From Hymenoscyphus infarciens (taxonomy: Eukaryota; Ascomycota; Leotiomycetes; Helotiales; Helotiaceae), in assembly GCA_001414345.1 (NCBI GenBank), contig LLCB01000266.1:1-64000 (forward strand): a stretch of 64,000 bases of DNA, given 5' to 3'. Under the pieces are notes generated by a model, which saw only the letters and a list, made by a program, of their open reading frames with translations, was not told the DNA's origin and did not search any database. Position numbers and translations under genes: made by a program. Each line of letters starts with the position of its first letter. The stretch's first letter is position 1. Positions 46,704-58,250 of the stretch are shown here, piece after piece.

Positions 46704-49218
46704 GGGGGGTAACAATTAGAACCGCGGAAACTGTTGCAGAGCCACCAGAGGAGGGAATACCCCAGGACCAGCAACCTCTTTCTGAAATGCTAGTCTCACT
46801 GGGTGGGGAATTGCACATGCGGAAACGACGTTTCCCGATGAACCAGCACTAGACCAGACCTCTTCACGTGATAATAGAAGAGGCGATCTGCAGGCCATCA
46901 TGCTGGGCCCCTTTATTGCATATGTACATGTACAAAAGAAAATCGATCCACGGGTGCAGTTTTGCATGGCAGAGATCTGGTCATACGATTTTTTATCGAC
47001 CTTCTAATCTCCGATTTCTATTGTTCTTGTTTTTGTTGTTTGCGACTTTCACGGCAATCGGATCTTGGGTGATACATGGGTATCAATCTAAACATTTGAT
47101 GGGACAAGAATTAGAATGTACCAGGGTTTGTATTTCATTTGCTCATTGGCAAAATTCGATTGTAAACCTTCCACATTCTCCATGGTGTTTTTTATCGTTA
47201 CTTCAAAAGCAGGATATTTTAACCTGGAGTTATAGTCCATGTCCTTCCTCAAAGGACATTCTCAAAAAAACCTGCCGTCACAGGAATCTTTCAGTTTTTG
47301 GTTAGGTGTATGAGTAAGGTTTTTATTTTTGCGCTGTCTGGTCTTTGGGAGGTGCGAACGGAGATCGCACCGAAATTTCTCCGATAACTATTCTTCAAGT
47401 GAAATTAGTATATCTAGACGTCCAAATTTCAGAATCCTTGATGTCGTTGCCAGACGAGGTCTTCATGGGATCTAGGTATAACTTTAAATCTTGGAGACAG
47501 GAAAGGGACTTACCGTACTTCCTCCTCGCGATAGATAGTAAAAAAGTTAGTAAATTCTGGTTCGTATCTGTTGCCTACTTAGCTCGTTGTTCTAATTATC
47601 TAAGTTAACTCGAAGTAATTACCTCATAACTTGGAATAACTCAGGATATTAACTCAGGTAGTTTTTAGAACAATCAAATTTCATTGTTTAAAAGTGTTTG
47701 AGGCAATATTTGGAAAGTTGCAACAACAAGCTGTTTATTGCTGCCTTTTCTGTCCACCGCAAGTTCCCCATATAAAAGAGAATCCCAGGTGGGGGTTTAT
47801 AGTATCGACTAGATCCAGGGTCGTGCCTTCCCATATGAAAGGAACAACCCAGGTGTGGGATTGAGGCCAAGTTGTGGCCAAGCTGAGAGAAGTCAAGAAA
47901 CGAGCTCGAGGCTCAACCTGACTCCCCTTTCCGCTTGCTCAATTCCGAAAGTAGAAGCAATACATCCATAGAAAGAAAGATTTTGATTTTCTAAGCCATA
48001 ATACGAACCTCTGGCAGAAAAAAAACACGTCCGGGTTTTCATATAAAAAAGACAGGCGCCCCCTCCCTTTTTCCGAAGACGAGAGAAGCTATAATACAAA
48101 TAGCTTAATAACTTTGAAAGTCAGTGTGAATATTAGAAAATTTTCGAAAAATCGAATTCTCGATTATTTTCTGTATTCTAGAGTTCGACGAAGGTTTTCC
48201 CTTCTTGTAGCTAAGTCTTGATGACTAGATATCTATTCCATTGTGACTAGTATATGAGTTACAGTTTGCCTTGGAGGCGCTCCAAAGGAGGTGAGTTCAG
48301 CAAACACGTGATAAACGCATGACTTTAAAAAAGACACAACCCTCTTCAAAGTGTGCAATTTGAGTGTGGGAGAACTCAATGTTGAAGAAGCACTGGCATT
48401 GAAAGATACGCGAGATCTTGGCACAAACAAGAAACTGTTAATAGCCAGTTCACTCCAAAGAAGAATATCCAAGAGAAGAGTATATTACTCTATGAACACC
48501 TATTACTTAGCTTTATCTCGAATACTTACAGATATTATCCGAGGCTCTTTAGAAGAATCAAGGAATCAACCTTTTAATTCTCTTAAAAAGTATCGAACAA
48601 CTTGTCCCAAACAGTTTTGCATAATTAAATTGTCAGTGGGTGTTCACAGAGTAGTGCCCACTTCTTTTTCGAGTTTTCTGTAAGGGGCTTCAACAGTACT
48701 TGAAAAAAGTCAGTTCCAATCAAATGTAGTTAAAAGGTCTTTCTCTTCTATTCAAAAGTACACCTCGGATTCTTCCGACTTCTAGGAAAGATCTACAGCA
48801 ACATGTTTTTCTGTATACGTTCAGAAACCACGGTTTGTTGGTCTAGATTTATACCTTGAATTTCATCAGATTTTAAACAGTGCATATCAAAAAATGGAAG
48901 GCAAGGCGGACTTGGAACCTGTCTATATGCTACCCTATCTACGACAAAGACGCAAGAAAAGCAGGCATTAACAAAAGAGAGAACTTCCGAAAAGCCACCA
49001 GACCTCGAAAAGAAATTCATCATTTACTCAAATGTATATACCACACAAATAATAATAAAATCCCACCTCCCATTCTCCCGGTACACCTCAAAACAAGGAT
49101 TACTCTCCTCCCCAAGACACCAAGACACCCTTATCACCGAACGATCGTAAAATCTCACTCACTCAACAACCGACCCCAAAAATCCCCACAAAAAGAAAGC
49201 CAATCAATCACCCCAGCC

Positions 49219-49323
49219 ATGGCCGCTAAAGGATTAGACCTGCAACAGCAAATCCTTTCCCAGAATAACATACTCTCGGCAATCTCTTCTGACAATTGGC
49301 TTCGCCTCACATCATCCATTTAA
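49219..49323 (+). other. short ORF with good start context, unknown
   Basis: ATG at 49219 sits in cagccATGGCC and opens a 34-codon frame (MAAKGLDLQQQILSQNN...) ending TAA at 49321-49323. The A/C-rich sequence before it looks like a fungal 5' leader. A perfect 10-bp stem (cttcgcctca/tgaggcgaag, 49300-49309 and 49329-49338) with a 19-base loop spans the stop codon. It may be a peptide, the first exon of a gene I cannot see, or chance. Confidence 0.25.
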
Positions 49324-51321
49324 CTACATGAGGCGAAGGAGAAACCTTGGGTCGCTTGGGATTACACACCCCAACTAAAATCAGAAGGAGGAACGAGGTA
49401 CGACGAGGTACGAGCAAGAGCACAAGACTGGAAAAGATAGGGAGATAATCGTACAAGATGACCTTGGGGATTTTGGATTCTAGGTTGTACCGTAGGAGTT
49501 GGGGTACTCTGCACGCGAGTCTAAATCTAAACTTTTAGATCGCATTAGATCCTTGAAAGCCATGTGAGCTGGTCATGGAAAAAATGCCAGGTGATCTTAG
49601 GTACTAGTACCGGGTAGGCATACTCAGACTTTACGAGCACTAACCCGCATGCATCCACATACCCACAAGCTAAGAAACATCAACATCAACATCATCATCC
49701 ATCAACCAAGCAAAACGAAAAATTCGAACAATAGAAAAACAGCTGAGAGAGAACCCCTGAAAACCCTCGAAGCTATCCGAATACCCTCTCAGCCCCATCG
49801 CCCATCCAGACCGGTGGAAATCAACCGCCGCGAAAAAACAAGTAGACAATGAGAAAAACGAAAACACGGCAGAGAAAACAGGCCAAGCAAAGAAGTTTCA
49901 TTCCCACCAACCCCATCTTCAATTCACAAATAGCTAAACAACCAACGAACCACTGAATTCAAACTTCATGACTCAATTCCCAACCCATCACCACCACCCT
50001 CGACAGAGAATCCTGCCCGCAGCAACCTAGATTGTTATCCCAGCCTCAACAACTCAACAACCCAACCACCAACTCCCAGACCAAGAGAAAACGTGAAAGA
50101 TAAAACCTAGACCCCAGAGCCAAGAAAAAGAAAAAAAGAAAAAAAGAAAAAAAGAAAGAGAAAACACATACTAGTAAATCGTGACATTCTTCCCAATAAA
50201 GCACGGAACGTTGGAATCACCCCCTAGTGCCCCAAAAAACCACATCTCCCCCATCGCACTTTACAAAGGATATAAACTGGAAAATGACACACACACACAC
50301 ACACACACACACATCACCTCAGACGCCAGACGCCTCCAAAAAACCACCCAACCCAAAAACCATCCACCTAACCCAAAAACCACCCAACCCAAAAAACCAC
50401 CCACCTAACCCAAAGAAGCCACCACCCTATCTCGTAGAAGAATGACGTGCGAAGTCACGAATCTCGAAAAAGAAGAATTGCATGCGCAAGAAGAAATAAA
50501 TGTCTCGAATGTCTCGAATGTCACGAGAAAAAGGAAAGGGTAAAGTGTGATTTGATGATTCCCCGCAAGCAATCGTGATTGGACCCGGACATCTACCTAG
50601 TCCCCACATCCCATCGCATCCCATCCCATCCCATCCCATTCCCAAAAGGTCTAGAACACGACTCAACTCACTCCACCAAAAAAAAAAGAAGAATAAAATG
50701 CCAAGAGAAAAGATCCCACTGGATATTTACCTTTACACATCATCATCATCAAATGGCTATTTCCCGACGACACACGTGGGGACATGTCACTTATTAGCGA
50801 GTGATTGTTCCAAAAAGAAAACCCCCCCCCAAAAAATATAATTTATGTTTATAAAAAAATAAGATATGAACTATTCAGCCATTTGAGAATTATGCGGAAA
50901 CGACTCGCTGTCTTTGTACTGATAAGGATCCGATATAATTTACAAAGCCCCACCCAGTGCTATGCTGTCCCCCCCCCTATCCCTCCCCCTTCTCCTCGCT
51001 TTCCCTTCAAATCTATTTGGAAGAAGAAGAAGAAGAATCGTATAATAATGCCCGCGAGAAAAGCTTTGTACATAACAAGAAACAAGAAACAAGAAGGGAA
51101 AAAGGGAAAAAGGGAAAAAGGGAAGACCCAAAATTTAGATAAAACCTCCAGCGCCGGCCTGCTAATGACTTTGATGAAGACGCCGAATCCCTAATGCAAT
51201 CAAACCAAAAAACCAAAAAAAATCTCCCCTCCGACCAGCCCAACACCCAGTACAACAAATTCCAAGGTGAAAACGAGAGTGGTATAGAAACACGGAAAAT
51301 AAAAGGAAGACGGGTTTTCGT

Positions 51322-52425
51322 CTACGGAGCAGCTCGTCTAGAGTATTCCGTCAACTCAACCTCACTCCCCGAATGCTGCGAATGCTGCGAAACCTCCCTC
51401 GAGCTAACATCCGCAGACTTCTTCGACTGCGATTCCGACTCGATCTCAACCTTTCGCGCCTCCAAATCGTCCGACTTCCCGGAATCAACCTGCATCAGGT
51501 GTTCCTGTCTCTTGTACATCTTGTAGAAATTCCAGGTTCCCCATAACTGGCAGGACGCAAAGAGGGCGTGGAGCATGGGCGTGGTGACTTTGAAACCGAG
51601 GGTCCAGCGATCCCAGAGGGAGCCAAAAAGGTACATGGTGAGGATGGTTTCGAGGATCGTGCCGATGAGGGTGGTGCACATGCAGATGCGGAAGAGCTTG
51701 CGGAGGAAGTTGTGGCGCGTGGGGTGGACGCGGTAGAGGATGATTGCGATGTGGGGGAGGAATTCGGAGACGATGTCGAAGGCACCTATTCAACTGTTAG
51801 TTTGATTGCATGTTGGAGGAGGGGGGCTGGATGATTGCATACCCCATACTGTGCACAGAATGAACTCAATGGTCGCATCCTTCTCATGCACCAGATTCAA
51901 CGAGATGGCAATGGCAGATTGCCCAATCATAATAGTCCCAATATGGTGTCCCGCACTGACAGGCGAGATCTTGGTGCGGTAGAATAACTCAAACACATAC
52001 ATCGCAATCAGAGCCTGCGCCGCAACAATCAAGATATCACCCATGGTAATACTCTTGGACCCTGCAAAGGGCGAGTGCAGGTTGGAGCTTCCAAATGCCA
52101 CATCGATGAAGGGGTATGCGGCCAGAATCAGAATGGCCAGCTTGGTTCCGCCTGCTATATGGTGATTTACGAATCCTCTTCGCGTCGTCTCGTTCATTTT
52201 CGTATAGATCGTTCCGTAGACCTTCTTGAGCAGGTAACCCTCGAGGAGGTACATGCGAACGGCAAAGTATATGACGAATATGACGGAGAGGATGAGGGCG
52301 CTGAAGGGTGCGAGTTTGGATATCGACTGCAGTGGCACCTTGGTAATGTGTGGGCCATTGGTCTTGATGGGTGCGTCTTCCCCGGTGGAGTTGAGGGCAT
52401 TGCGAAGGTAAATTATTGAATCCAT
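51322..52425 (-). CDS. multi-pass membrane protein, TLC-like
   Basis: Two exons (51843-52425, 51322-51785) give 348 aa with frame closed; the 57-nt intron splits TVWG from AFDIVSEF. Hydrophobic segments occur at FSALILSVIFVIYFAVRMYL, GTKLAILILAAYPFIDV, DILIVAAQALIAMYVFELFY, HIGTIMIGQSAIAISLN, FLPHIAIILYRV, LIGTILETILTMYLFGSLW and ALFASCQLWGTW. The segment RTKISPVSAGHHIGTIMIGQ has the basic-plus-HH layout of TLC (TRAM-LAG1-CLN8) domains, which handle ceramide or other lipids. I would not assign a substrate. The C-tail is charged (KSDDLEARKVEIESESQSKK) and cytosolic by prediction. Confidence 0.85.
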
Positions 52426-55400
52426 GGTTGGGTGTGGGTAGGTATGGCGAAGAATGGGTGTAGCGAGGTGTGTTGCTGGTAAGTAGTTGGTGGAGGAGGG
52501 TGGAGGTTGACTTCCCTCTTTTTGGAAAAAAGAGAAATTGGAGCGACGTGAGTCTGTGAATGTGTAGCGTGCCCTGCTCCGTAGGTACTTATATCAGGAA
52601 GGTTGAATGACTGTGGCTAGTGCGGAGAGAAGGAGTGGTCAAGGTGTTGTTGGGTGAGTTCTGTACAGCAGCGAAAGAAGTATGGTCAAGGAATAAAGTT
52701 CATGACCGGACCAAACAATGCACCTCACAAGTACGTACTGGACGACGGAGAAAAGGAAAAAAAGGTCTGAAAGTCTGGGATTTCCGTGGTGAGACAAAGT
52801 AGCCGTTTCCAAAGAGTCTGGCGATGGGTGCATCTAATATACAAACTCGGTAGTGTTGCCATGGCCCCTGCAACTTTAATTGGCCGGGGGGAAGAGAGAT
52901 TTGGGAAGAACCAAAGACCACCTACTTCTCGGGAGGGGGAGGGGTAGTCAGTCTACTAGTACTGTATGGACTAGGGGAACTAGCTGCGGAAACGCCACGG
53001 TACCCAAAAGGGGCCCAGCACGAAAAGAAAAGGACTATTTTGAAATGAGCTATAGAAGATAGCGTGTAATAGTCCCTCCAAGGACTCCCTCCACGGGGTT
53101 CAAACCTAGGTAAATAGCCAGATAGATGGCCATTGACTCGAGTTTCTACTGAATCTATTGAAAAGGTGCTGGATCTCTGGAAAAATGGGTGGGCAAGGTA
53201 GGTATCGGGTATGCTGCGTAGGCACGTATTGTCTAATGGTTGTGTGATGTGATCATTTTAGTTCTAGTAGATGTGTTAAGGGGGAGGGGCAGGCATAGGA
53301 TGGACCCGAGCATGGACCCGAGGAACGAGGGGGTGATGTGCACCTCAGTCAACTGGAAATTTGGAGGAGCTAGACGGTAGACGGTAGACGGTAGATTAGT
53401 GGTTGCAATTGGGGCTGAGGCAGTTGGTTTGTAGGTCATGTCGAGTAGTGCGTAGTGCCTGTCTGTGCCTGCCTGTGCCTGTGCCTCTCGTCGTAAATAA
53501 CCCCTTGTTGTGACTGTGCCATCTGCCATCTTGCCATATTAGGTATCTTCTGTACCAAGGTACTCGGTACTGTCCCATCAGCCATCTGTCGCAACACGTG
53601 GTGGGAAGATCTCTATGCAACCTATCAGCACTATCACCTAGGTACAGAATTGTAGGCCACCCCGAGGCTACGAGTCTAGGTACAATTTCCTGTGGCATGG
53701 GCGGAGGAAATATTCTTCTGAGAAGGGGCGGCTGAGGTGATGGATGGACTACCTTACCTACCTACCCACCTAGTGGAACCAATGTGTTTGCGAGGCGAAG
53801 ATTTCCCGTCAATTCGGGCTAAATACGATCCTTGAGCCTAGGCCAGCCGGCTGCTGCAGATACCGACTTGCAGGGGACTGTGCGGCGATAGGTATCTTCC
53901 AACTGCAGGACCCTGGGCTTCGCTCCTTCTCCTTGGGTATGTTATATTTTAGGTAGCCATCGATTGATCTGCTTTCGAAGGAAGGGGCAATCGACGTCAA
54001 AAGAGGAAAGGCAACTGGGGAAAGGGTTCTCTTGGCAATCCCTTGGCAATCCCTTGGCAAAAAAGCTTGTCTGTCCTTTCATCAGGGGACCACAAGATCC
54101 GCCCCACCGGTTGCCCCTCTTCCAAACTCTCTTCTTAAATTAAACCCTCCCCATTGGTTCTCCGCATCTCAAACAATCCAGATGGAGCCGATCAACGACT
54201 GTTCTTTCCCTCTTGGCGATACTTTTCTGGAAACATTAGCACCATCACCAGGTGTCAAACGGCAAGCACAGACAGGCAACGCATGTCGAATCCGACCAAC
54301 ACCAACACCAATACATCCCCGAGCCTCAGACAGAGCCAGAGCCCCCAAACCAACAAGCAGAGCCACCCACACATTCCCTTCCCGTCCCGTCTTGACGATT
54401 CCAATTGTTTAGCTCGATGACGCTTCTCATACATCAAAGTTGGGTTTCGAACCTGCAACACGAAAGGAAAGACTTCCATCCGAATCCCAAATCCTTCACA
54501 CCAACAACCTACCTAGGTAACGTAAATCCCGCATTCGGGTTATCTTCCGCCCATGAACCCTCAGCTCGACTCGTCCTTCGCGAACGCCCTAAATCTCGGG
54601 CTAAGCCCTCTGCACAGAATCAACCAACCAATGCCCTTGCCGATCAGCCTAATTCATGTTTTGCACTAGTGAAGAATTCCATTTCTTCCTTCGCTCGGGT
54701 AAGCATTGAGGGGAGCGGGGAAATAGTTTCTCCTTGACGGAAGTATGGATATCTTCAACAATAACAAACCTTGGTAAAGAACTTCTCTCCTATTCCCTCC
54801 AACCTTTTACACATTACGGATTCGTCAATTCTATAGGTGCAATGATATAAAGATATCATTATCTCCCCCTCGTTTCCTTGGTATTGACAAGCTCAAGGCT
54901 TACATGCTTGTTTTTTACGTCAACCCCATCCACGTATGTCAACAAGAAGGCTGACTTGGAACGTTCAATACTCAGCCCTGTCGAATACCGCGTCGTATAG
55001 GCGAATTTCCAAATTGACTGCATCTTCTGGTTTCAGGTTACACTTCCACCATTTTCTTACGTGTTTTTCTTTCTCCAGTACTGAGGTATCCCTGTCATCA
55101 TCTAATTACTTCGTATTCGAGGCGGTGACTAGATGCTGATGTATGTACAAACACACTGACCACGTCGTTTAGAAGATATTTTTACTTTCGAGGAATCCAT
55201 ACAAGAGTCTAGTTGCGTAATCTAACGAGTCGAGGACGAGTACAGACTTTGAAAGTGCGTATGCCGAGGAAGTCTGAAGTCAAACAGAATGCATGTCCTA
55301 GGAATACGTACTCACACTCGAGGGGAGAGCTAGAGCTTTTTTCAGGTTCCATTGCAAGGAGATTGCAAGTTCTTGGATGAAGAACACCGTTGGAGAAGAT

Positions 55401-56328
55401 CTCAGGTTTCAGTCACGTGTAAATCGAGATCATGCTTCCCGGTCTCTCACGAAGACCTGCAACTCTCAAACCTCTGGGTACAGTACTTCCAAAGTTAGAA
55501 CACAAGAATCACGATTGATAGCATTCAATCACCGTATCTCTATTTTCCTTTTTGAAAAAGGTCCTGCATCGGGTGTTAGTCACATGCGCTATCAGGTGAC
55601 TTTTCTCGTTCGAGGGTCTTCCCTCTTTTCCCTTCTCTCCTTATCGTATCACAGTCAAGATCTGATTTTAACCTTTTCCTCATACCCCTTCTCAATTCAT
55701 ATTCTTTCCGCCCTTTTCAGAGCAACACAGACCAACTGTACGATCCCCTCGCCAAACAGTCACGAATCCCGGCCCTCTCATTGGCCGATCGTATAACAAG
55801 CATTCTAGCTGACGACTTACCTCATGTCTGCGCCTCCCACCACTTATTCTTTCCCGGTTCCAGAAATGGGGAGCACGAATCCGCTGCATCTTTATTGTAT
55901 GGTTTCTGGCGATTTTTATTTGTTGGAGCAAGCCACGGTCGTCTTCAAATTTCGTGGATCCCGCGTGGTGAAGAGTGCACTGGCCATACCTTCTTTCTAG
56001 GATGGAGATGAGTGGTTCGTTCGTTCCGTGGGGAGTTGTGCCGCAGAGATGGAGATGGAGATGGGCTTTGAGTGTGTCGGCTGTTACGCGTCCTGGCTTC
56101 ATTTTTTTTTTTTTTTGTGGGAGGCTGAGGGGATTTGATGCTGGAGGTTTCTCTTGGCGAGGGGGTTTGAATTGGAGTTGGGAGGTTTATAAATCCAGTG
56201 TATTTTCTCGATCTTACAGCTCAAATCATTTGCTCTTCATCAGTTCATCAGTATCATAGACATTTCAATTTTTCTTTGCCAGTTTTTCGTTGGCAGCAAC
56301 ATCATTATCGTCGTCCTCAAATAATGCA
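52426..56328. other. 3.9-kb gene-poor stretch
   Basis: Promoters of two divergent membrane-protein genes lie at its ends. In between are small repeats: gacggta (53372-53393), tgtgcctgcc (53458-53486), and three copies of an 11-bp cccttggcaat unit (54030-54060). A T-run of 14 or so lies near 56104. Frames such as 54032-54412 and 55377-55796 show no domain. Confidence 0.45.
54028..54060. repeat. 11-bp tandem repeat (ttggcaatccc)
   Basis: Three tandem copies of an 11-bp unit based on ttggcaatccc, the last one degenerating into ttggcaaaaaa. Confidence 0.7.
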
Positions 56329-57520
56329 ATGTCTTCAACTACTGGCATACTGAGTACCGCCACATCCACAGCATCCGCTACAGCAACATGTATAAGCGTC
56401 ACTCCAGATAAAAACGGCTACGTCCCTCCAGGCGCATGCGGAGCAAACTACGACGTAAGTGTCCACCAACTTTCTTTCTTCTCTTCCAGATCACGGAATG
56501 GAAACTCCATTTTCCCCATCCACTCTTTCAGAAAACAATACTGACTCCAATATCGCCCACAGTACTACCCCTCATTCGGCGGAAACCTCTTCTTCGCAAT
56601 CGCCTTCCTCCTCACCCTCATCCTCCACATCTACCAAGCAACCATCCACAAGAAATGGAAGCTCTCCTGGGTCCTCATCATGGGTGTCCTTTGGGAACTC
56701 ATCACCTTCACAGCTCGCACCGTAGGCGCTAAATTCCAACAGAGTATCGCCCCTGTCTACGTCGCCTTACTCATTCTGCTCGCCCCAATCTGGGTAAATG
56801 CTTTCGTGTACATGGTTCTGGGGCGAATGATCTGGTTCTTTGTGCCGGAGCAGAAGATATGGGGAGTGCGAGGGATCAAAGTGGCAAAGTACTTTGTCTG
56901 GTTGGATGTTCTGTGAGTTTCCCCCCCCCTCCCCTCCTCACTTCCCCAAAATAAGAAAGGTGCTCATGAGAGGAGCAAATAGATCCTTCTTGATCCAGCT
57001 CTCGGGCGGCATGTTAATCAACCCCTCCAACGACGCCAAGACCATCCGCATGGGCATCTCCATCTACCAGGGCGGAATCGGCTTCCAAGAAACCTGCATC
57101 GTCCTCTTCCTCGCGCTCGCCACGCGCTTCGCGCTCGTGATGCGGAAGCACGAGTCTTCACCTCGCCTGGATGGTCGACCGAGGAATTGGCGACCCCTGC
57201 TTGGGACTTTATTCGGCTGTCTGGCCTTCATTACGCTGCGCATTGTTTACCGACTTGTGGAGTGGGCTGCGGGAACCGAGCCGGATGAGAACCCTATCCC
57301 GTTTCATGAGGCGTATGTTTTTGGACTTGATGCGTTGCCCATGTTGCTTTGTGTTGGGCTTTTGAATGTTGTGCATCCGGGACGGATTTTGCAGGGGGAG
57401 AATAGCGAGTTTCCTAAGGGGCTGACGAGGAGGGAGAAGAAGGAGATGAAGAGGGTTAGGAAGGAGGAGAAGGCGGAGAGGAGGAAGGGGGTTAATTTGG
57501 GGGTTTATCAGAGTGTTTGA
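56329..57520 (+). CDS. RTA1-like membrane protein
   Basis: Three exons (56329-56454, 56563-56912, 56983-57520) give 337 aa with frame closed. After a Ser/Thr-rich head and CGANYD, the RTA1 pattern is plain: YYPSFGGNLFFAIAFLLTLI, HIYQATIHKKW, WELITFTARTVGA, LLILLAPIWVNAFVYMVLGR, and FVWLDVLSFLIQLSGG. The C-tail is strongly basic (TRREKKEMKRVRKEEKAERR). RTA1/RSB1-type proteins are seven-TM fungal proteins linked to lipid export and 7-aminocholesterol or phytosphingosine resistance. The specific ligand is unknown here. Confidence 0.93.
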
Positions 57521-58105
57521 GTGTTTTTTTAGGGGGGCCTGTTGATGGACTAAAGACTTGGGATGTTTGGGATGGCGTTTATGGTGTTATAATAGAATGG
57601 GGGAACATTTTGAATTTTGGGGGGCTTGGGGCTTTTGTGGATGTGAGAGGATTTAATACTCCTATTTTACCGTTTGACCTCTATCTACCATCCAGTGTGT
57701 TGCTGCATTATGAGTTTTCCACGAAATAAATGTGTGGAAATGAATGGAACAAGATTGAGCGCACGAGTGTTTTAGAGTGGAAATGTGCTTTGGGGGGAGC
57801 TCTTGAGAGCAAGGTCTTGAGATCAAGGTCGAGCGAGGTCTTTCCTTCCTTCCTCACTTGCTCTCGTCCTTCGACTCGATAACCGGGGCTCGTCGCTCCT
57901 TCCTTTTTACCTCGACCTCGTGCTGCGGGAGTGAGGAGGGAAGACACAATCCAGCTTACAGCAAAGGAAAAAACCCCATCGGATACCACTCATGGTGTAT
58001 GTAACTTTGACCTAAATGAAGTGCGGGGAAGTCCCAGAAGATTGATGAATAGGTTGGAGAACTCCCCAAAGTACACTTGCATCCCTACTCGTTGTCGATG
58101 GCTCT

Positions 58106-58180
58106 CTTGTAATTTGTAGGTTATTCACAAATAGTGGCTTGCTAATAGTTGTGTTATTCGTGGGTTACCTATAATACAAG
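58106..58180. repeat. 75-bp imperfect palindrome
   Basis: The ends are exact (cttgta...tacaag) and the arms stay roughly complementary (tgtaggttattca against tgggttaccta; caaatagtgg against taatagttgtg) around a central gcttgc. It could fold into a long hairpin or be a solo foldback element. Confidence 0.6.
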
Positions 58181-58204
58181 GGACCTTGGCAAAGAGTGAG
58201 CTAA

Positions 58205-58250
58205 TATAAAAACATAAAATATAAAATACAAAATATAAAACATAAAACAG
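58205..58250. repeat. AT-rich short tandem repeat
   Basis: Tandem imperfect copies of aaaacataaaatata/aaaatacaaaatata. Confidence 0.7.

Larger units (their letters stand above)
45971..51321. other. 5.3-kb gene-poor stretch
   Basis: The first 500 bp are the photoreceptor promoter. Beyond the MITE-like element, frames such as 46003-46362, 46868-47305 and 48880-49323 show no domain. 47740-47880 holds an imperfect duplication of a tcccatat-aaag-gaa-cccaggtg block. 49640-51280 is A/C-rich with simple repeats, (CA)n at 50289-50312, aaccca-type repeats at 50340-50410, catcc repeats at 50608-50640 and gggaaaaa repeats at 51085-51123. Confidence 0.5.

Noticed and set aside
46868..47305. 145-codon plus-strand frame with a hydrophobic segment
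   Set aside because: The hydrophobic stretch comes from a T-rich run; no other protein-like feature.
53090..53106. ggttcaaacc, tRNA-like T-loop
   Set aside because: No paired T-stem, anticodon arm or acceptor stem around it.
54436..54458. Possible tRNA B-box (ggttcgaaacc on the minus strand)
   Set aside because: The bases beside the loop do not form a T-stem and no acceptor stem or A-box is present at the right distance.
56290..56328. Earlier non-ATG start for the RTA1 gene
   Set aside because: The upstream extension begins at TTG; ATG at 56329 gives a normal RTA1 N-terminus.
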